Assembly (NCBI GenBank): GCA_950022295.1
Contig: OX465598.1
Coordinates: forward strand, 185,189,501 to 185,253,500
Length of the DNA stretch: 64,000 bases
From: Bromus sterilis
Taxonomy: Eukaryota; Streptophyta; Magnoliopsida; Poales; Poaceae
Direction: 5' to 3'
Positions 1-10,630 of the stretch are shown piece by piece; the first letter of the stretch is position 1, and the number at the start of each line of letters is the position of its first letter. Position numbers and translations under genes: made by a program. Below the pieces are notes generated by a model. It searched no databases and had not been told where the DNA came from. It was given only the letters and a program-made list of their open reading frames with translations.

Positions 1-2026
1 TTGAACATTCTATTTAAAAGGAGTATATTGCATTTGAAATGCAATTTCAAACTCCATTTGATTTATCGATGAAGTTCAAATGCATTTGAATGCATGAAAG
101 TTCATTTGAAAAGGTTGATCATGAAGTGATGTGGTATAGTTGAGATAATTTTTCTGATGTGGGGGTGAAACCATTCAAATTAAGTGTGTTGCAAAGTAAA
201 TTGCAAAATCACTCCAAATTTGAATTTGAAAAGGATCCATATGCATGTTTGCTACTGTTCACCCATTTTAAAATGGTCAAACATGAAAACAAATTGCATA
301 TTCATAATCCTTGTATTTTTCTGATAATTTTAGACATATTATTTGTCCAATTTGGAGTTAATATGAATTAGTTATTGAATTTCAAAGTTTAAAGCATTTT
401 CTGGAATTTTCTGAAATTTCTTTAATTCATTTCTAATTTTCTGGAAATTCATTTACTGCGTCATGCTTGCGCAAGGATGACGTCAGGGGGGGGCTGACGA
501 GTGGGCCAACCCTGCCAGTGGGTCTGGGGTTAATCCCCGTTTAATTAAACTGACAGGGGGGGTTAAGGGGGCCAGGGCCCCACCTGTCAGTGACTTGGGG
601 CCAAATAACCAGGGGTTTAGCCCCTAATTAAGTGGACACGTCGGCGGCTGCCGGCGTTGAGCCGCCGGTGACCTGCAGCCGCGGCGGCGCTCCACTGAAA
701 TGGCGCTCCCAACCACCATTTGGCACGGGGAGAGCATAGGACTGCTCCTCGAGCTCGTCTGCGTCTCGCGGTGAACACGGGGGACCCTGGGGGCACCGGA
801 GCTACGCCGGCGATGACCTCCCGCGGCGGCCGTGGCTCGGTATGAGGCGGCGCATCGGCTAGGCGCACGTGCTTGGCCAGTCCCTGCGCCGTTCGATTCC
901 TGGAGGCTCCAGGAGCACTAAGGACAGCTCGCAGAGGTCTTTGGAGCACGGAAGCGAGCTCGTGCTTGGCCATGGCGGCGGCTGAGCTCGGCTTCCATGG
1001 CGGACGGGCTAGACTGCGAGGGAAGATGAGCGAGCAGAGGGGAAAATCTCACCGGAGTACGGGGAGATCGATGGTGTAGTCAAAGGAGGGGGGGAGGTTC
1101 AGGTGACCGGGAATCGACGACGCCGAGCTTCGGGGTCCGGCGGCGGCTCGGGGACGATTCCGTCGGCTTGAAGGCGAATCAGCTCCCGATCCTTGGCAAG
1201 GTGATGAAGACGACGGCGGTGAACACAATGGACACGATGGCGCTGCGTCTTGACGTCGATGGCCGCGCAGGAACGGCGGCGCGCTCTGCAGCAGTGCTCG
1301 TGCGGCGATGAAATCGGGCGAGGGAGACAGGGAGGGTGTTTGTGGAGAGGGGGAATGGAACGGGAGGGCTTCTGGGCGTCTCCAGGCGTGAGGAGGTGAC
1401 GCGGGAGAAGCAGATGGTGGCCAGGGGCTCGGCGGCGGCCACGACATGGTCGCCACGCAGCTCCCTGCGTGCTGGCCTGGGGAAGACAACAAGGGAGTGC
1501 GGGCTGGGTTGGGCCAAAAAGGCCAGGGGGGACTAGTTGGGCTTCTTTGCCCAGGTAAGCTTCTGTTCTTCTTTTCTATTTCTTTTTCTGACTTTTGTTT
1601 TGGTTCTGCTAAAAAAATAGCAAACCAATTTATAAAATGTTGAAACTTTTTACATGGCCTCAAAATAATATAGACTAGCCACTTATAAAGTTTTGCATTT
1701 TTTTTAAATTCAAATAATTTGAATCTTAACTCAAATAGGGGTTTTTGATTAATTCCAAGGCACTGTTTGAATATTTGAAAAATCCATGAGCATGGGGTGG
1801 GTCCCACATCACTTGATATGTGATCACACTCATTTATAAGACTTTTCAAAAATCTAACATGAATTTTTGGAGAAGATTTTTATCTGGCCTTTTGAATTAA
1901 TTCATCTGGGGGGTTCCTTCTCCCATTTTGCTTTTGATTTTGATTTCAAGGATTTCTTTTTGAAAATTTAGCATGATGCAAGTGACTTACTGACCCTAGC
2001 ACATTACCTAACAGAGGGTTCTGACA
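1..2026 (-). repeat. 3' LTR of element L (partial)
   Basis: Bases 1-2026 repeat 12732-14755 almost exactly and end in the same GGTTCTGACA. The full LTR is about 4.1 kb judging from the right copy, so roughly 2.1 kb lies left of the window. The open frames seen in its GC-rich part (about 617-1540) occur again in the other LTR and are not genes. Confidence 0.92.
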
Positions 2027-2040
2027 ACTCGCCCCCACTC
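2027..2040 (-). other. Polypurine tract of element L
   Basis: Immediately inside the 3' LTR the minus strand reads GAGTGGGGGCGAGT, a run of purines directly abutting the LTR tip. This is the expected primer site for plus-strand DNA synthesis. Its position next to the LTR fixes both the element's orientation and the LTR boundary. Confidence 0.8.
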
Positions 2041-2126
2041 AACAGAATCTCGTCCCGAGATTCAGAAGTCTGCGGGAGGAAGGAGGGATACTCGGCACTG
2101 AGACGGTCTTCTCTTTCCCACGTAGA

Positions 2127-5100
2127 TTATCTCTCTGAGTGGTGTGACCACTGAACTTTTAGAAACTTGATCTTCTTTCGGCGAGTGACACGCTCTGCTG
2201 AATCAAGAACACGAACAGGGTATTCTCGATAAGAAAGGTCATCTTGTAGATCAAGCGTTTCATGGTCGACTTCGCGGATGGGGTCCTTGAAGCAACGCCT
2301 GAGTTGTGACACATGGAATACATCATGTACTCGGGAAAGGTGCGGGGGTAGTTCAAGTTGGTAGGCAACTTCTCCACGTTTAGCAAGAATGCGGAAAGGT
2401 CCGATGTAACGTGGGGCCAATTTGCCTTTGATACCGAATCGTTGGGTTCCCTTCAGAGGAGTAACTCGAAGGTAAGCCTTCTCATCCAGATTGTAGCTCT
2501 CTTTCCTATGATGACGATCATAGTAGCTTTTCTGACGAGACTGAGCTGCTTTCAATTGATCACGAACAATGCGAACTTTCTCTTCTGCTTCCTTGATCAT
2601 GTCCGGTCCAAAGAATTGTCTTTCACCGGTTTCTGACCAGTTTAGTGGTGTTCGACATCGTCGTCCATAAAGGAGTTCAAAAGGAGCCATGTTCAGACTA
2701 GATTGAAAACTATTGTTATAAGCAAATTCGGCGAATGGAAGAGACTTCTCCCAATTCTTTCCGAATGAGATTACACAAGCTCTGAGCATGTCTTCAAGAA
2801 TTTGGTTAACCCTTTCGACTTGACCGCTAGACTGAGGATGGAAAGCTGTACTAAAGGAGAGATGAGTTCCCATAGCATGTTGGAAGCTTCCCCAAAATCT
2901 AGAGGTGTAAAGGCTACCACGATCAGAATTGATTTCCAAAGGAACACCGTGAAGGGATACAATTCTAGAGACGTACAAGTCCGCTAACTGGCTAGCAGTT
3001 ATAGACTCGCGAACTGGAAGGAAGTGAGCAACTTTGGAAAGCCTATCTATGACAACGAATATGTCATCGTTTCCTTTCTGCGTTTTTGGAAAGCCAGTGA
3101 TGAAATCCATACCGACTTTATCCCATTTCCACTCTGGAATAGGCAAAGGTTGATGAGTGCCAGCAGGTCTTTGATGTTCGGCCTTAATGCGACGACAAAC
3201 ATCACATTCGGCAATGAACTTAGCAATTTCTCTCTTCATCCTAGTCCACCAAAATCTCTGGCGTAGGTCTCGATACATCTTTGTGCTACCAGGATGTATT
3301 GAGAGGGGAGTGTCATGAGCTTCTTTGAGGATTAGCCTCCTAAGATTGTGTTTTCGTGGTACAACCAATCGAGTGCCAAAGAAAACAACACCTTGATCAT
3401 TTATGGAGAAACATTTAGCAACTCCGCTAGCAATGTTCTTCTTGATCTCTCGAATACCACTATCATGTTTCTGGGCGGCTATGATTTTATCCTCAAGGGT
3501 TGGTTTCGCCACCAAGGTAGAAAGATAGCAATGAGGAACAATCTCGAGATTGAGTTTTTGAAATTCCTCATGAAGAAGTGGTTGATACTGTTGTAACATG
3601 AGGTTGTTACAATACGACTTACGACTTAGTGCATCAGCCATGACATTGGCTTTGCCTGGGGTGTAAGAAATTCCTAAGTCATAATCTTTTATCAACTCTA
3701 TCCAGCGTCTTTGCCTGAGGTTAAGATCTGGCTGGGTGAATATGAATTTGAGGCTTTGGTGGTCGGAATAGATCTCACAACGATTACCAAGGAGGTAATG
3801 TCGCCAAGTTGTCAGGGCATGAACTACGGCAGCGAGTTCAAGATCGTGGGTAGGATAGTTCTCTTCATGTGGCCGCAACTGGCGTGAAGCATAAGCTACC
3901 ACATGTCTATCTTGCATAAGTATGCATCCTAACCCTTGCCGTGAGGCGTCACAAAAGATCTCGAAATCCTTTTTGGTGTCTGGAGGTGCAAGTACGGGTG
4001 CAGAAGTCAATCTTCTTTTTAGCTCTTGAAAGCTTTCCTCGCACTTCGAAGTCCATTGGAATTTCTTATCTTTCTTGAGGAGTTCAGTTAGAGGCTTTGC
4101 AACTTTAGAAAAGTTCTCGACGAAGCGGCGGCAATAGCTGGCTAGGACAAGAAAACTCCTAACTTTCTTAACGGATTCAGGTGGATTCCAGTCAAGGACG
4201 GCCTGAACTCTCTCAGGATTCACAACAATGCCTTTTGCAGAAATCACGTGGCCTAAGTAGGTCACTTCTGGTGGCCAAAATTCACACTTGGAGAATTTAG
4301 CATACACGCGATGCTCTCTAAGTTTCATCAATACCAGCCTTAGGTGTTCGGCATGTTCTTCTTCGTTCTTCGAGTAGATGAGAATGTCATCGAGATAAAC
4401 CACAACAAATTTATCTAAGTACTCCATGAAGATCGAATTCATCATGCGTGAGAAAGTGGCGGGGGCATTAGTTAAACCAAAGGACATGACGGTGTACTCG
4501 TAAAGACCATAACGAGTAGTAAAAGCCGTTTTGGGAATGTCCTCGTTTCGGATTTTGATTTGATGATAACCTAATCTCAAATCCATCTTGGAGAAGACAG
4601 AGGATCCTGCAAGTTGATCATAAAGATCATTGATCCTGGGCAGTGGGTACTTGTTCTTTATCGTCGCTAAATTTAGCGGGCGATAGTCTACGCACATCCT
4701 TTCTGTTCCATCTTTCTTCGTTACAAACAGAACGGGGCAACCCCATGGCGATAAGCTACGGCGGATGAAGCCTTTTTCCAACAAAGCTTCAAGTTGGGTT
4801 TTAAGCTCAGCTAACTTACGTGGGGCCATTTTGTATAGGCGTCTGGAAATTGGTGCGGTTCCTGGGGCAAGATCCACTATGAACTCTACACATCTGTCGG
4901 GTGGCATTCCCGGCAGCTCTTCAGGAAAGACATCCGGGAAGTCACGAACCACGAGAACATCTTCAAGGTCGGGAAGGGGAAGCACATTCAAAGAATGCAC
5001 CTGGGTTCTTGTTCTGGGTGAGGTGTAATCTATTGTCTGGCCTGAAGGATGTGTATGTCTAACTGACTTGGCTTTACAATCAAGAAAAGCATGTTGTCTT

Positions 5101-5423
5101 GATAACCAATCCATACCAAGGATGACATCAATGTTTGAAGACTTGAGGGCTATGAGTGAAGCAAGGAATACTAAACCCTCAATTGCAATTTGATTACCAT
5201 GGCTTACTCTATTAGTTTGCCACTTGGAACCAGGAGTTTGAATGATCATAGGGGTGAACATTTCTTCAAAGGATACATCATGCCGAAGTGCATAACTCTC
5301 CGACATGAATGAGTGAGATGCTCCTGGGTCGAAAAGAACAGAAGTGGGAACAAAATTGACTGGGAGCGTACCAAGAATGACGTCAGAAGTACTATCATTT
5401 TCCTCAACAGAGATTTGGTTCAC
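2127..5423 (-). CDS. pol: pol polyprotein of element L: protease, RT, RNase H, integrase, broken chromodomain
   Basis: A 1098-residue minus-strand frame. Domains in order: retropepsin with LFDPGASHSF at 31-39 (D32 followed by P, where S or T is usual) and ILGMDWL at 101-107; reverse transcriptase about 200-380 with D281 in KMDLRLGYH and YLDD at 343-346; RNase H about 485-605 with D492, E529, D554 and D597; integrase with zinc residues H703, H710, C740, C743 and core D773, D834, E870, where D834-E870 have the DD35E spacing. The C-terminus (about 1065-1098) is the start of a chromodomain, cut by TAA at 2127-2129; the same frame continues to the LTR with chromodomain-like residues (TWERED). The frame is open upstream to the gag stop, so M1 here is only the first ATG after that stop and gag-pol was one polyprotein. 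In the cell such proteins copy the element RNA in virus-like particles and insert it. The catalytic core looks intact. Confidence 0.93.
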   Translation of the reverse strand: MNQISVEENDSTSDVILGTLPVNFVPTSVLFDPGASHSFMSESYALRHDVSFEEMFTPMIIQTPGSKWQTNRVSHGNQIAIEGLVFLASLIALKSSNIDVILGMDWLSRQHAFLDCKAKSVRHTHPSGQTIDYTSPRTRTQVHSLNVLPLPDLEDVLVVRDFPDVFPEELPGMPPDRCVEFIVDLAPGTAPISRRLYKMAPRKLAELKTQLEALLEKGFIRRSLSPWGCPVLFVTKKDGTERMCVDYRPLNLATIKNKYPLPRINDLYDQLAGSSVFSKMDLRLGYHQIKIRNEDIPKTAFTTRYGLYEYTVMSFGLTNAPATFSRMMNSIFMEYLDKFVVVYLDDILIYSKNEEEHAEHLRLVLMKLREHRVYAKFSKCEFWPPEVTYLGHVISAKGIVVNPERVQAVLDWNPPESVKKVRSFLVLASYCRRFVENFSKVAKPLTELLKKDKKFQWTSKCEESFQELKRRLTSAPVLAPPDTKKDFEIFCDASRQGLGCILMQDRHVVAYASRQLRPHEENYPTHDLELAAVVHALTTWRHYLLGNRCEIYSDHQSLKFIFTQPDLNLRQRRWIELIKDYDLGISYTPGKANVMADALSRKSYCNNLMLQQYQPLLHEEFQKLNLEIVPHCYLSTLVAKPTLEDKIIAAQKHDSGIREIKKNIASGVAKCFSINDQGVVFFGTRLVVPRKHNLRRLILKEAHDTPLSIHPGSTKMYRDLRQRFWWTRMKREIAKFIAECDVCRRIKAEHQRPAGTHQPLPIPEWKWDKVGMDFITGFPKTQKGNDDIFVVIDRLSKVAHFLPVRESITASQLADLYVSRIVSLHGVPLEINSDRGSLYTSRFWGSFQHAMGTHLSFSTAFHPQSSGQVERVNQILEDMLRACVISFGKNWEKSLPFAEFAYNNSFQSSLNMAPFELLYGRRCRTPLNWSETGERQFFGPDMIKEAEEKVRIVRDQLKAAQSRQKSYYDRHHRKESYNLDEKAYLRVTPLKGTQRFGIKGKLAPRYIGPFRILAKRGEVAYQLELPPHLSRVHDVFHVSQLRRCFKDPIREVDHETLDLQDDLSYREYPVRVLDSAERVTRRKKIKFLKVQWSHHSER

Positions 5424-5558
5424 ACGTCCAAGATTTGTGGAAGTGAAAGGCTTGGCGGTGGGATCCTTCGGGGGTGGTTTGGCACGAACAGTGGGGTCTC
5501 CTTTGGCATGGGGTGGAGCATTCTGACTGACAGGGCACTCACGAGAATAGTGACCAGG

Positions 5559-6464
5559 CTAGCCACATCTAAAGCAGGCTCCAAAGATAGTGCGGGGAGC
5601 TGGGTTGTTTGGTGGAGCTGGTGGACGAGGCGGCACAAGGGATGGCCTCGGTGGGTTGTTTTGGGGAAACAAACTGTTAGGAATCCAGATCATACGTTTT
5701 TGAGGGCGTGAACTGGAAGAAGGGGCAAGCTCAAAAGCATGCTTGCGAGACTTCTCAAAAACTTCATTGTCATGCTCAGCTTTGAAGGATCTGTTGACTA
5801 AATCCTCAAAGGTGGAAAATTCGATGAGGTTGAGATCATGACGAAGGATGGGGCTAAGTCCCTTACGGAACTTTGTCTGCTTTCTGGCATCGGTGGTGAT
5901 CTCATCTTGGGCATAACGAGCAAGACGGTTGAATTCCCTCACATACTCATGAATGGACATCTGTCCTTGATTTAGATTGCAGAACTCTTCCTTCTTGCGC
6001 TCCATCAACTCATCTAGAAGGTGGTACCCTCGTAAGGCATCATGGAACTCCTGCCAAGTCACTAGGTGACCATCAGGCTGCATCGCAACATAGTTCTCCC
6101 ACCATTCAGCAGCAGCACCTTCCAGAAAGTATGCCGCGAATATAACTCGGTCATCGGGAGCAACATGTGCAGTGTCAAGCTTACGCTCGATGGAACGGAG
6201 CCAATCATCAGCTTCAAGGGGCTCAGAAGAACATCGGAATACCGGTGGCTTTAGGAGGATGAAGTCCTGAATGCTGACCACCACATTACGATGGTGGGCG
6301 GTATTCTGCTCGATGAGGTCCAGAAGGCGTGTCTGATCACGTCTATTCCGCTCAGCTTCCATCATGATTTCTGCCGCAGAAGGCGGTGGTGGAGGTTCAT
6401 CGTCATTTCGATTCCGATCACGGTCTCGATTCCGAAGAACAGCACTACGAGTTCCACCTGACAT
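5559..6464 (-). CDS. gag: gag of element L, stopped inside the zinc knuckle
   Basis: A 301-residue frame with an Arg/Asp/Asn-rich N-terminus and proline run (residues 1-30), then a plant Retrotrans_gag domain with AAEWWENY near 115-125 and MSIHEYVREFNRLARYA near 165-185, a basic/proline-rich linker, and the first half of a CCHC zinc knuckle, CFRCG, at the very end. The stop TAG (5559-5561) falls where the knuckle should continue; the 45 codons down to the pol ATG at 5423 are in the same frame and resume with PGHYSREC, completing CX2CX4HX4C. So gag-pol is one frame interrupted by a single nonsense codon. Gag normally forms the particle shell and packages element RNA. ATG at 6464 follows the leader and is the first good start. 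Confidence 0.9.
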   Translation of the reverse strand: MSGGTRSAVLRNRDRDRNRNDDEPPPPPSAAEIMMEAERNRRDQTRLLDLIEQNTAHHRNVVVSIQDFILLKPPVFRCSSEPLEADDWLRSIERKLDTAHVAPDDRVIFAAYFLEGAAAEWWENYVAMQPDGHLVTWQEFHDALRGYHLLDELMERKKEEFCNLNQGQMSIHEYVREFNRLARYAQDEITTDARKQTKFRKGLSPILRHDLNLIEFSTFEDLVNRSFKAEHDNEVFEKSRKHAFELAPSSSSRPQKRMIWIPNSLFPQNNPPRPSLVPPRPPAPPNNPAPRTIFGACFRCG

Positions 6465-6918
6465 CCTGTGTGATAAAAATCAACAATCAGAACAGGTTGT
6501 ACGATGGAGGCAAGGATAAAAGGACATGATTTAGGTGGAAAGATAATAATGCGAAGGCAATGATTCAAAGAAACACGGAACAAATCCGGCAGCATAACGG
6601 CTACACTGGGATGGAAAATGAAACAACCTCGAAGAAATTGGACAGAACTTCTTCAAGGAACTCAAAACACGAAGACTCTGGACAACCACAACAATCCTAC
6701 GGTTATAAGGAGGCAAACCACGAGATGTTCTAGTAAGACATAGATGAGCCGAGTCCTATCATCCCGTAGAAAAGGTAAGGGTGACTCAAAACTCAGATCG
6801 ATGAGGGTAAGGAGAAAAAGAAGCCTTACGTTGTTCCCTTATATACCCAGAGTAACTATATAACTATAGAAGGCTAGACTCGACTTCGTCCAAGGCTGAT
6901 AATCCTACAGTCAGTCCT
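6465..6918 (-). other. Untranslated leader of element L
   Basis: About 450 bases between PBS and gag without a convincing frame. This is where packaging and dimerisation signals would normally sit, but I cannot point to one. A block near 6873-6930 (AGACTCGACTTCGTCCAAGG and the following PBS) recurs in diverged form at 8093-8152. Confidence 0.6.
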
Positions 6919-6930
6919 GCTCTGATACCA
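6919..6930 (-). other. Primer binding site, initiator tRNA-Met
   Basis: The minus strand reads TGGTATCAGAGC, the usual plant PBS complementary to the 3' end of initiator tRNA-Met. It lies four bases from the LTR tip (TGTCGGG at 6935) and about 450 bases ahead of gag, as expected. Confidence 0.88.
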
Positions 6931-6934
6931 AGTC

Positions 6935-7934
6935 TGTCGGGACCCGGGGTTAGCGTATGCAAGCCTCGCTAAAACACAATCATATGGAGAGCCGAGAACC
7001 GTACCCACTTGTCTAAGCAGACAAGGCCAAGCACAAAACGTTCTCGGAAAGCATCGAACGTGAGGGGCATCCCATCCAGGCCGTATGATCAACTGAAATG
7101 GGTCCTCATCGTTCGCACACAAGTCTAAATGATATGGGTGGTGAACTCCCATACTCATAGACAAGTCGCCTCAACCATACTATCGATTGTATTATAACCC
7201 TTACATAGACTTACTCCAGCCCGATCACTTAGTCGGGGTCTAGGGCGGGCTCGATCATACATCAAAGTGTGCACGAGACAGAGTCTCGAACAATCGCATC
7301 GCGATGCCCCAAGCTGCGCACATCTAAGGGCCACTTGGTGTATAAAAGACCGCCAGCCAGATCACAACTAAGGTCTCGAAAACCCATACTAAGACATGCA
7401 TGTTATAAACATACACGCAGCATACATGTCTAGTATGAACAGCAGGTATCATTGCAATTCTCTACAAAGTATACATCTTTATTGATAACTCTTACAGAGT
7501 GCACACAGAGATCACAAGCATGTGATCCAACATTACAACAGACAAGCGGAAGCAAAGTAGGTCTGAGTACAGACAAGTTTAACAAATGGCTTAGAGAAGC
7601 CTTATCTAAAAACAAGCCGTCCACGAGGGAACCAGTCGTCTGACTGGGACTACACTAGCTTGGTCTTGGTCTGAGTCTTCATTCTTCGAGCTTCGTGGAG
7701 AAGCCACCATCGGGGTTGGTGGTTTCATCTAAAACATAGAATAAGCAAACGTGAGTACAAAGTCGTACTCAGCAAGACTTACGTAGGAACTATACTACTC
7801 ATGCACATGTATCAAGGTAAAGGGAGGTGGGGTTTCACTTGCAGAAGTGCCAGCTTTGACTTGGCTAGTACTGAACTACGAGTACCAGACTTGAGGTAAG
7901 AAGCGTACACGAGTCCACTACATCTCTTCAACCA
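6935..7934 (-). repeat. Extra copy of the U5-proximal 1 kb of the L LTR
   Basis: These 1000 bases repeat 10631-11630 at a constant offset of 3696 with only about ten differences by eye. The copy starts with the LTR tip next to the PBS and stops abruptly after CTTCAACCA, where foreign sequence begins. Short open frames within (for example 7430-7624) are present in both copies and are LTR noise. Confidence 0.88.
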
Positions 7935-10630
7935 CGAGATCCTAATATCAGAGTTAGAAAATTTTCCCGAAAGAATAAGAGAGTAGAATCCCGGAGTAAA
8001 GGTACGGAGAAAAGGATCCTAATACCACCAAGTTTGCGACATGGGCCGATAAGCCACATGACACTGTTAGTAAACTAGTTTGCAAAGACTAGACTCGACT
8101 TCGACCAAGGAGTTGGAAGGGGCTGTCCTACAGGCAGTCGGTTCTGATACCAACTTGTGACGCTCCCAAAGTCGGACCGTGTACAGTAATCATACACGCA
8201 AGGTACACGATCGATATCAGGGACTCACGATGAGATATCACAACACAACTCTACAAATAAAATAATACAAGATGTTTAATACAATCCAGGGGCCACGAGG
8301 GCTCGAATACAAGAGCTCGAGAGCACAAGGTTAGCGGAAGGAATAGAATCTGAGTACAGACACAAGGTACACATGAACTGCCTTAAGAAGCCTAGCACAA
8401 AAACAACAACGATCGAAAAGGCGAGGCCTCCTGCCTGGGAACCTCCAAACTACTCCTGGTCAAAGGGGAACTCGACGTCGTAGAAGGCATCGGGGATCTT
8501 CATGTTGCGGTGGTCGGCATCGGTGATCTCCTGCTCCTCAGCTCCAACGTCGACTGCAGCAGCCGATCAGGCAAAACAAAAAGGGGAAATAAAGCAAAGG
8601 TGAGTATCTAGCAAACCCGCGAGTCTTACGTCCGCTACTAAGCATTATGCATTGTATCAACGGAAAGAAGAGGCTGTATATAGTGGACTGGAAGACAGAA
8701 ATCCAGAGCAAGGTTAAGAAGCTAGGCCTAACGAAAACTAGCATCTTCAGACGAGTCTTGCAGCATGAGGAGAGAATAGCCAACAGTGAATATAAAGCAT
8801 AAAGTAACAATGCAGCAGAAGTTGCTGCAGCATTGTATAATAATAAGTTGTAATAATTAGCAATGCCTCCGAGTTCACCTCCTCGACATCCCCGCGAGAA
8901 AGAAAACCCGGAACCATACAGTTTAATAATAATAGTTTGTGGTGGTAAGATCCAACTTTAGCATAAAGAGTCCTGTTACCGTGGACACGGCTATTCGAAT
9001 AGATTAATCTTCCCTGCAGGGGTGCACTTGTGTTACCCTACACGCACGGATCTCCAGGGTGGCGGGAACCTTGTTAGGGAACGCTCTACCGAGGCTAACC
9101 GACACTCCATAGCCCATCTTTCAAACTCAACAGAGAGGTCATCCGCCGGACTATATCCTATGTACGAGGGGCTTTGGACCCTAACCCCGACGTACTCCTG
9201 CACGATGCGAGGCTGGCCGATGAAGTTAAAGAAAATCCAAATAAGACACCACCGCGCGAGAAAATAAGACAACACCACTTCCCGGCGAAGGCCGCGGTAC
9301 TGCTGACGTCTGAAGAGTCCTCGGACGACACTACGAAGCAGAGGAGCCCATAACTCGTAATTCCCACGGGTAGGTAGTGCGTCCATGGCATATAGCCAAC
9401 TCAAGACATTCACTGAACCATTAGTCATTTTATTAACTTGCGGGACAACCGTTATCGTTGCCTCGACTTAACTGACCCGCGGACAACGACAACATTCAGG
9501 ACCACCAGTACATCGGTGCCGGCCCTGTCGTCCCATCAAGTCTCTGCGGTTACCAACAAGGTGAACCGTCTCCTTACCTTGTCTCGCGTGTGCTCCTGGA
9601 GGAGCTCGACTTTCGTGGTTTGGTATCTCTCGCGGCCAACGATCAGGGGCCAAGCACACCGGTACACTGGTCGGACCCTCCCTATCGTCCCGTCGCAATA
9701 CCTCTCGCGGGCACCGTTGGGTCGCCCGACTTCTTACCTGAAGGACAACCGTTGCTCAGGTACCTAGAGCGGCTATACGGAGTCAGCAACGATTGGAGTA
9801 TGAGGATTACTCCTCGATATCTTCACTTGATGTGGCTCGGCAGAGCCGAGCTAGGGGGCCTTAGGCGGTGTCTGCATTGTACCGTACCTGTTGCAGTTAT
9901 AATAAGACGTATCCGCGTCACTCCCCTGAGTGGTCACGACCCTGCTCTCTAATCCTAGCTAACAATGCGCATGTCTCACTGCTGAATATAATATATATTT
10001 ATAAGGCAGCATAGGATAAAGGAAGGTACATGAAGGGACGACAAAAACAAGCTATGCAATTGAATAGGATTGTAATCGAAGCAGCAGCAGTAACCGTGCC
10101 TAGTGCAAGAAATGTACCGAAAGATAGGCGATATCTGGGGACGAGAATGGCTATGTTTGCCTGGAAGCTCGACGGTAGGGGCAGGGTCGTCGACGAAGTA
10201 GTCGTACCCGGCAGCAGTGTAGTCGGCGGTACCAGCGGGGTCTACCGAAGAAGAAAGGGGGAGAAATAGTAAATACAAAGTAAACTTAACAAACAAATGC
10301 ATGACATGACATATGCAAAGTTAACAGTGTTCTAACGCAGTGCAATGCACGTTGCACGGAGCGGGAATTCATCCGGGGATGAAATACCGGCTCCGTGTGA
10401 TTACCGGACAGGGGGTCCGGAGGGGGAAGGGCTCATGCCGGAGGTGTCGTGGACATCCGACAAACGTGTGGATGGTGTAACCGTGCTAGTTGAAACATTC
10501 CGGAAAAAAATTATGTTAAGAACATTTCCATGCGGAAAGTTTTACCGGTACCGGGTAATTACCAGACAGTGCAATCGGAGGGGGGATGTCTCATGTGCGG
10601 TATGTTAGAGGGGTGTGGTGGGGGTATGGG
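7935..10630 (-). repeat. Leader, PBS and partial LTR of a related chromovirus inside element L
   Basis: Bases 7935-8140 resemble the L leader near its PBS, 8141-8152 is a PBS-like site, and an LTR tip TGTGACGCTCCC starts at 8156. The rest to 10630 is LTR-like: it carries the block with CTATTCGAATAG and CTGCAGGGGTG (8988-9024) that L also has at 11777-11812, and a GTGAGTAC-type block near 8600. No matching right LTR end appears before the L LTR resumes at 10631, so both ends are truncated. Orientation is minus. No coding region is seen. Confidence 0.7.
8141..8152 (-). other. PBS-like site of the embedded element
   Basis: The minus strand reads TGGTATCAGAAC, one mismatch from the initiator-Met PBS of element L, with a three-base spacer to the LTR tip at 8156. 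It shows that 7935-10630 spans a second leader/LTR junction. Confidence 0.7.

Noticed and set aside
617..1849. Several open frames (up to 266 codons) in the GC-rich part of the left L LTR
   Set aside because: The same DNA recurs at 13346-14392, frames overlap in many phases, and there is no domain or codon pattern; high GC alone makes stops rare.
5559..5561. TAG between gag and pol as a programmed readthrough signal
   Set aside because: It falls inside the zinc knuckle, not after it, so readthrough would be needed for a complete gag; a private nonsense mutation is simpler.
7430..7624. 64-codon frame conserved at 11126-11320
   Set aside because: The conservation comes from the 1-kb LTR duplication, not from selection on a protein.
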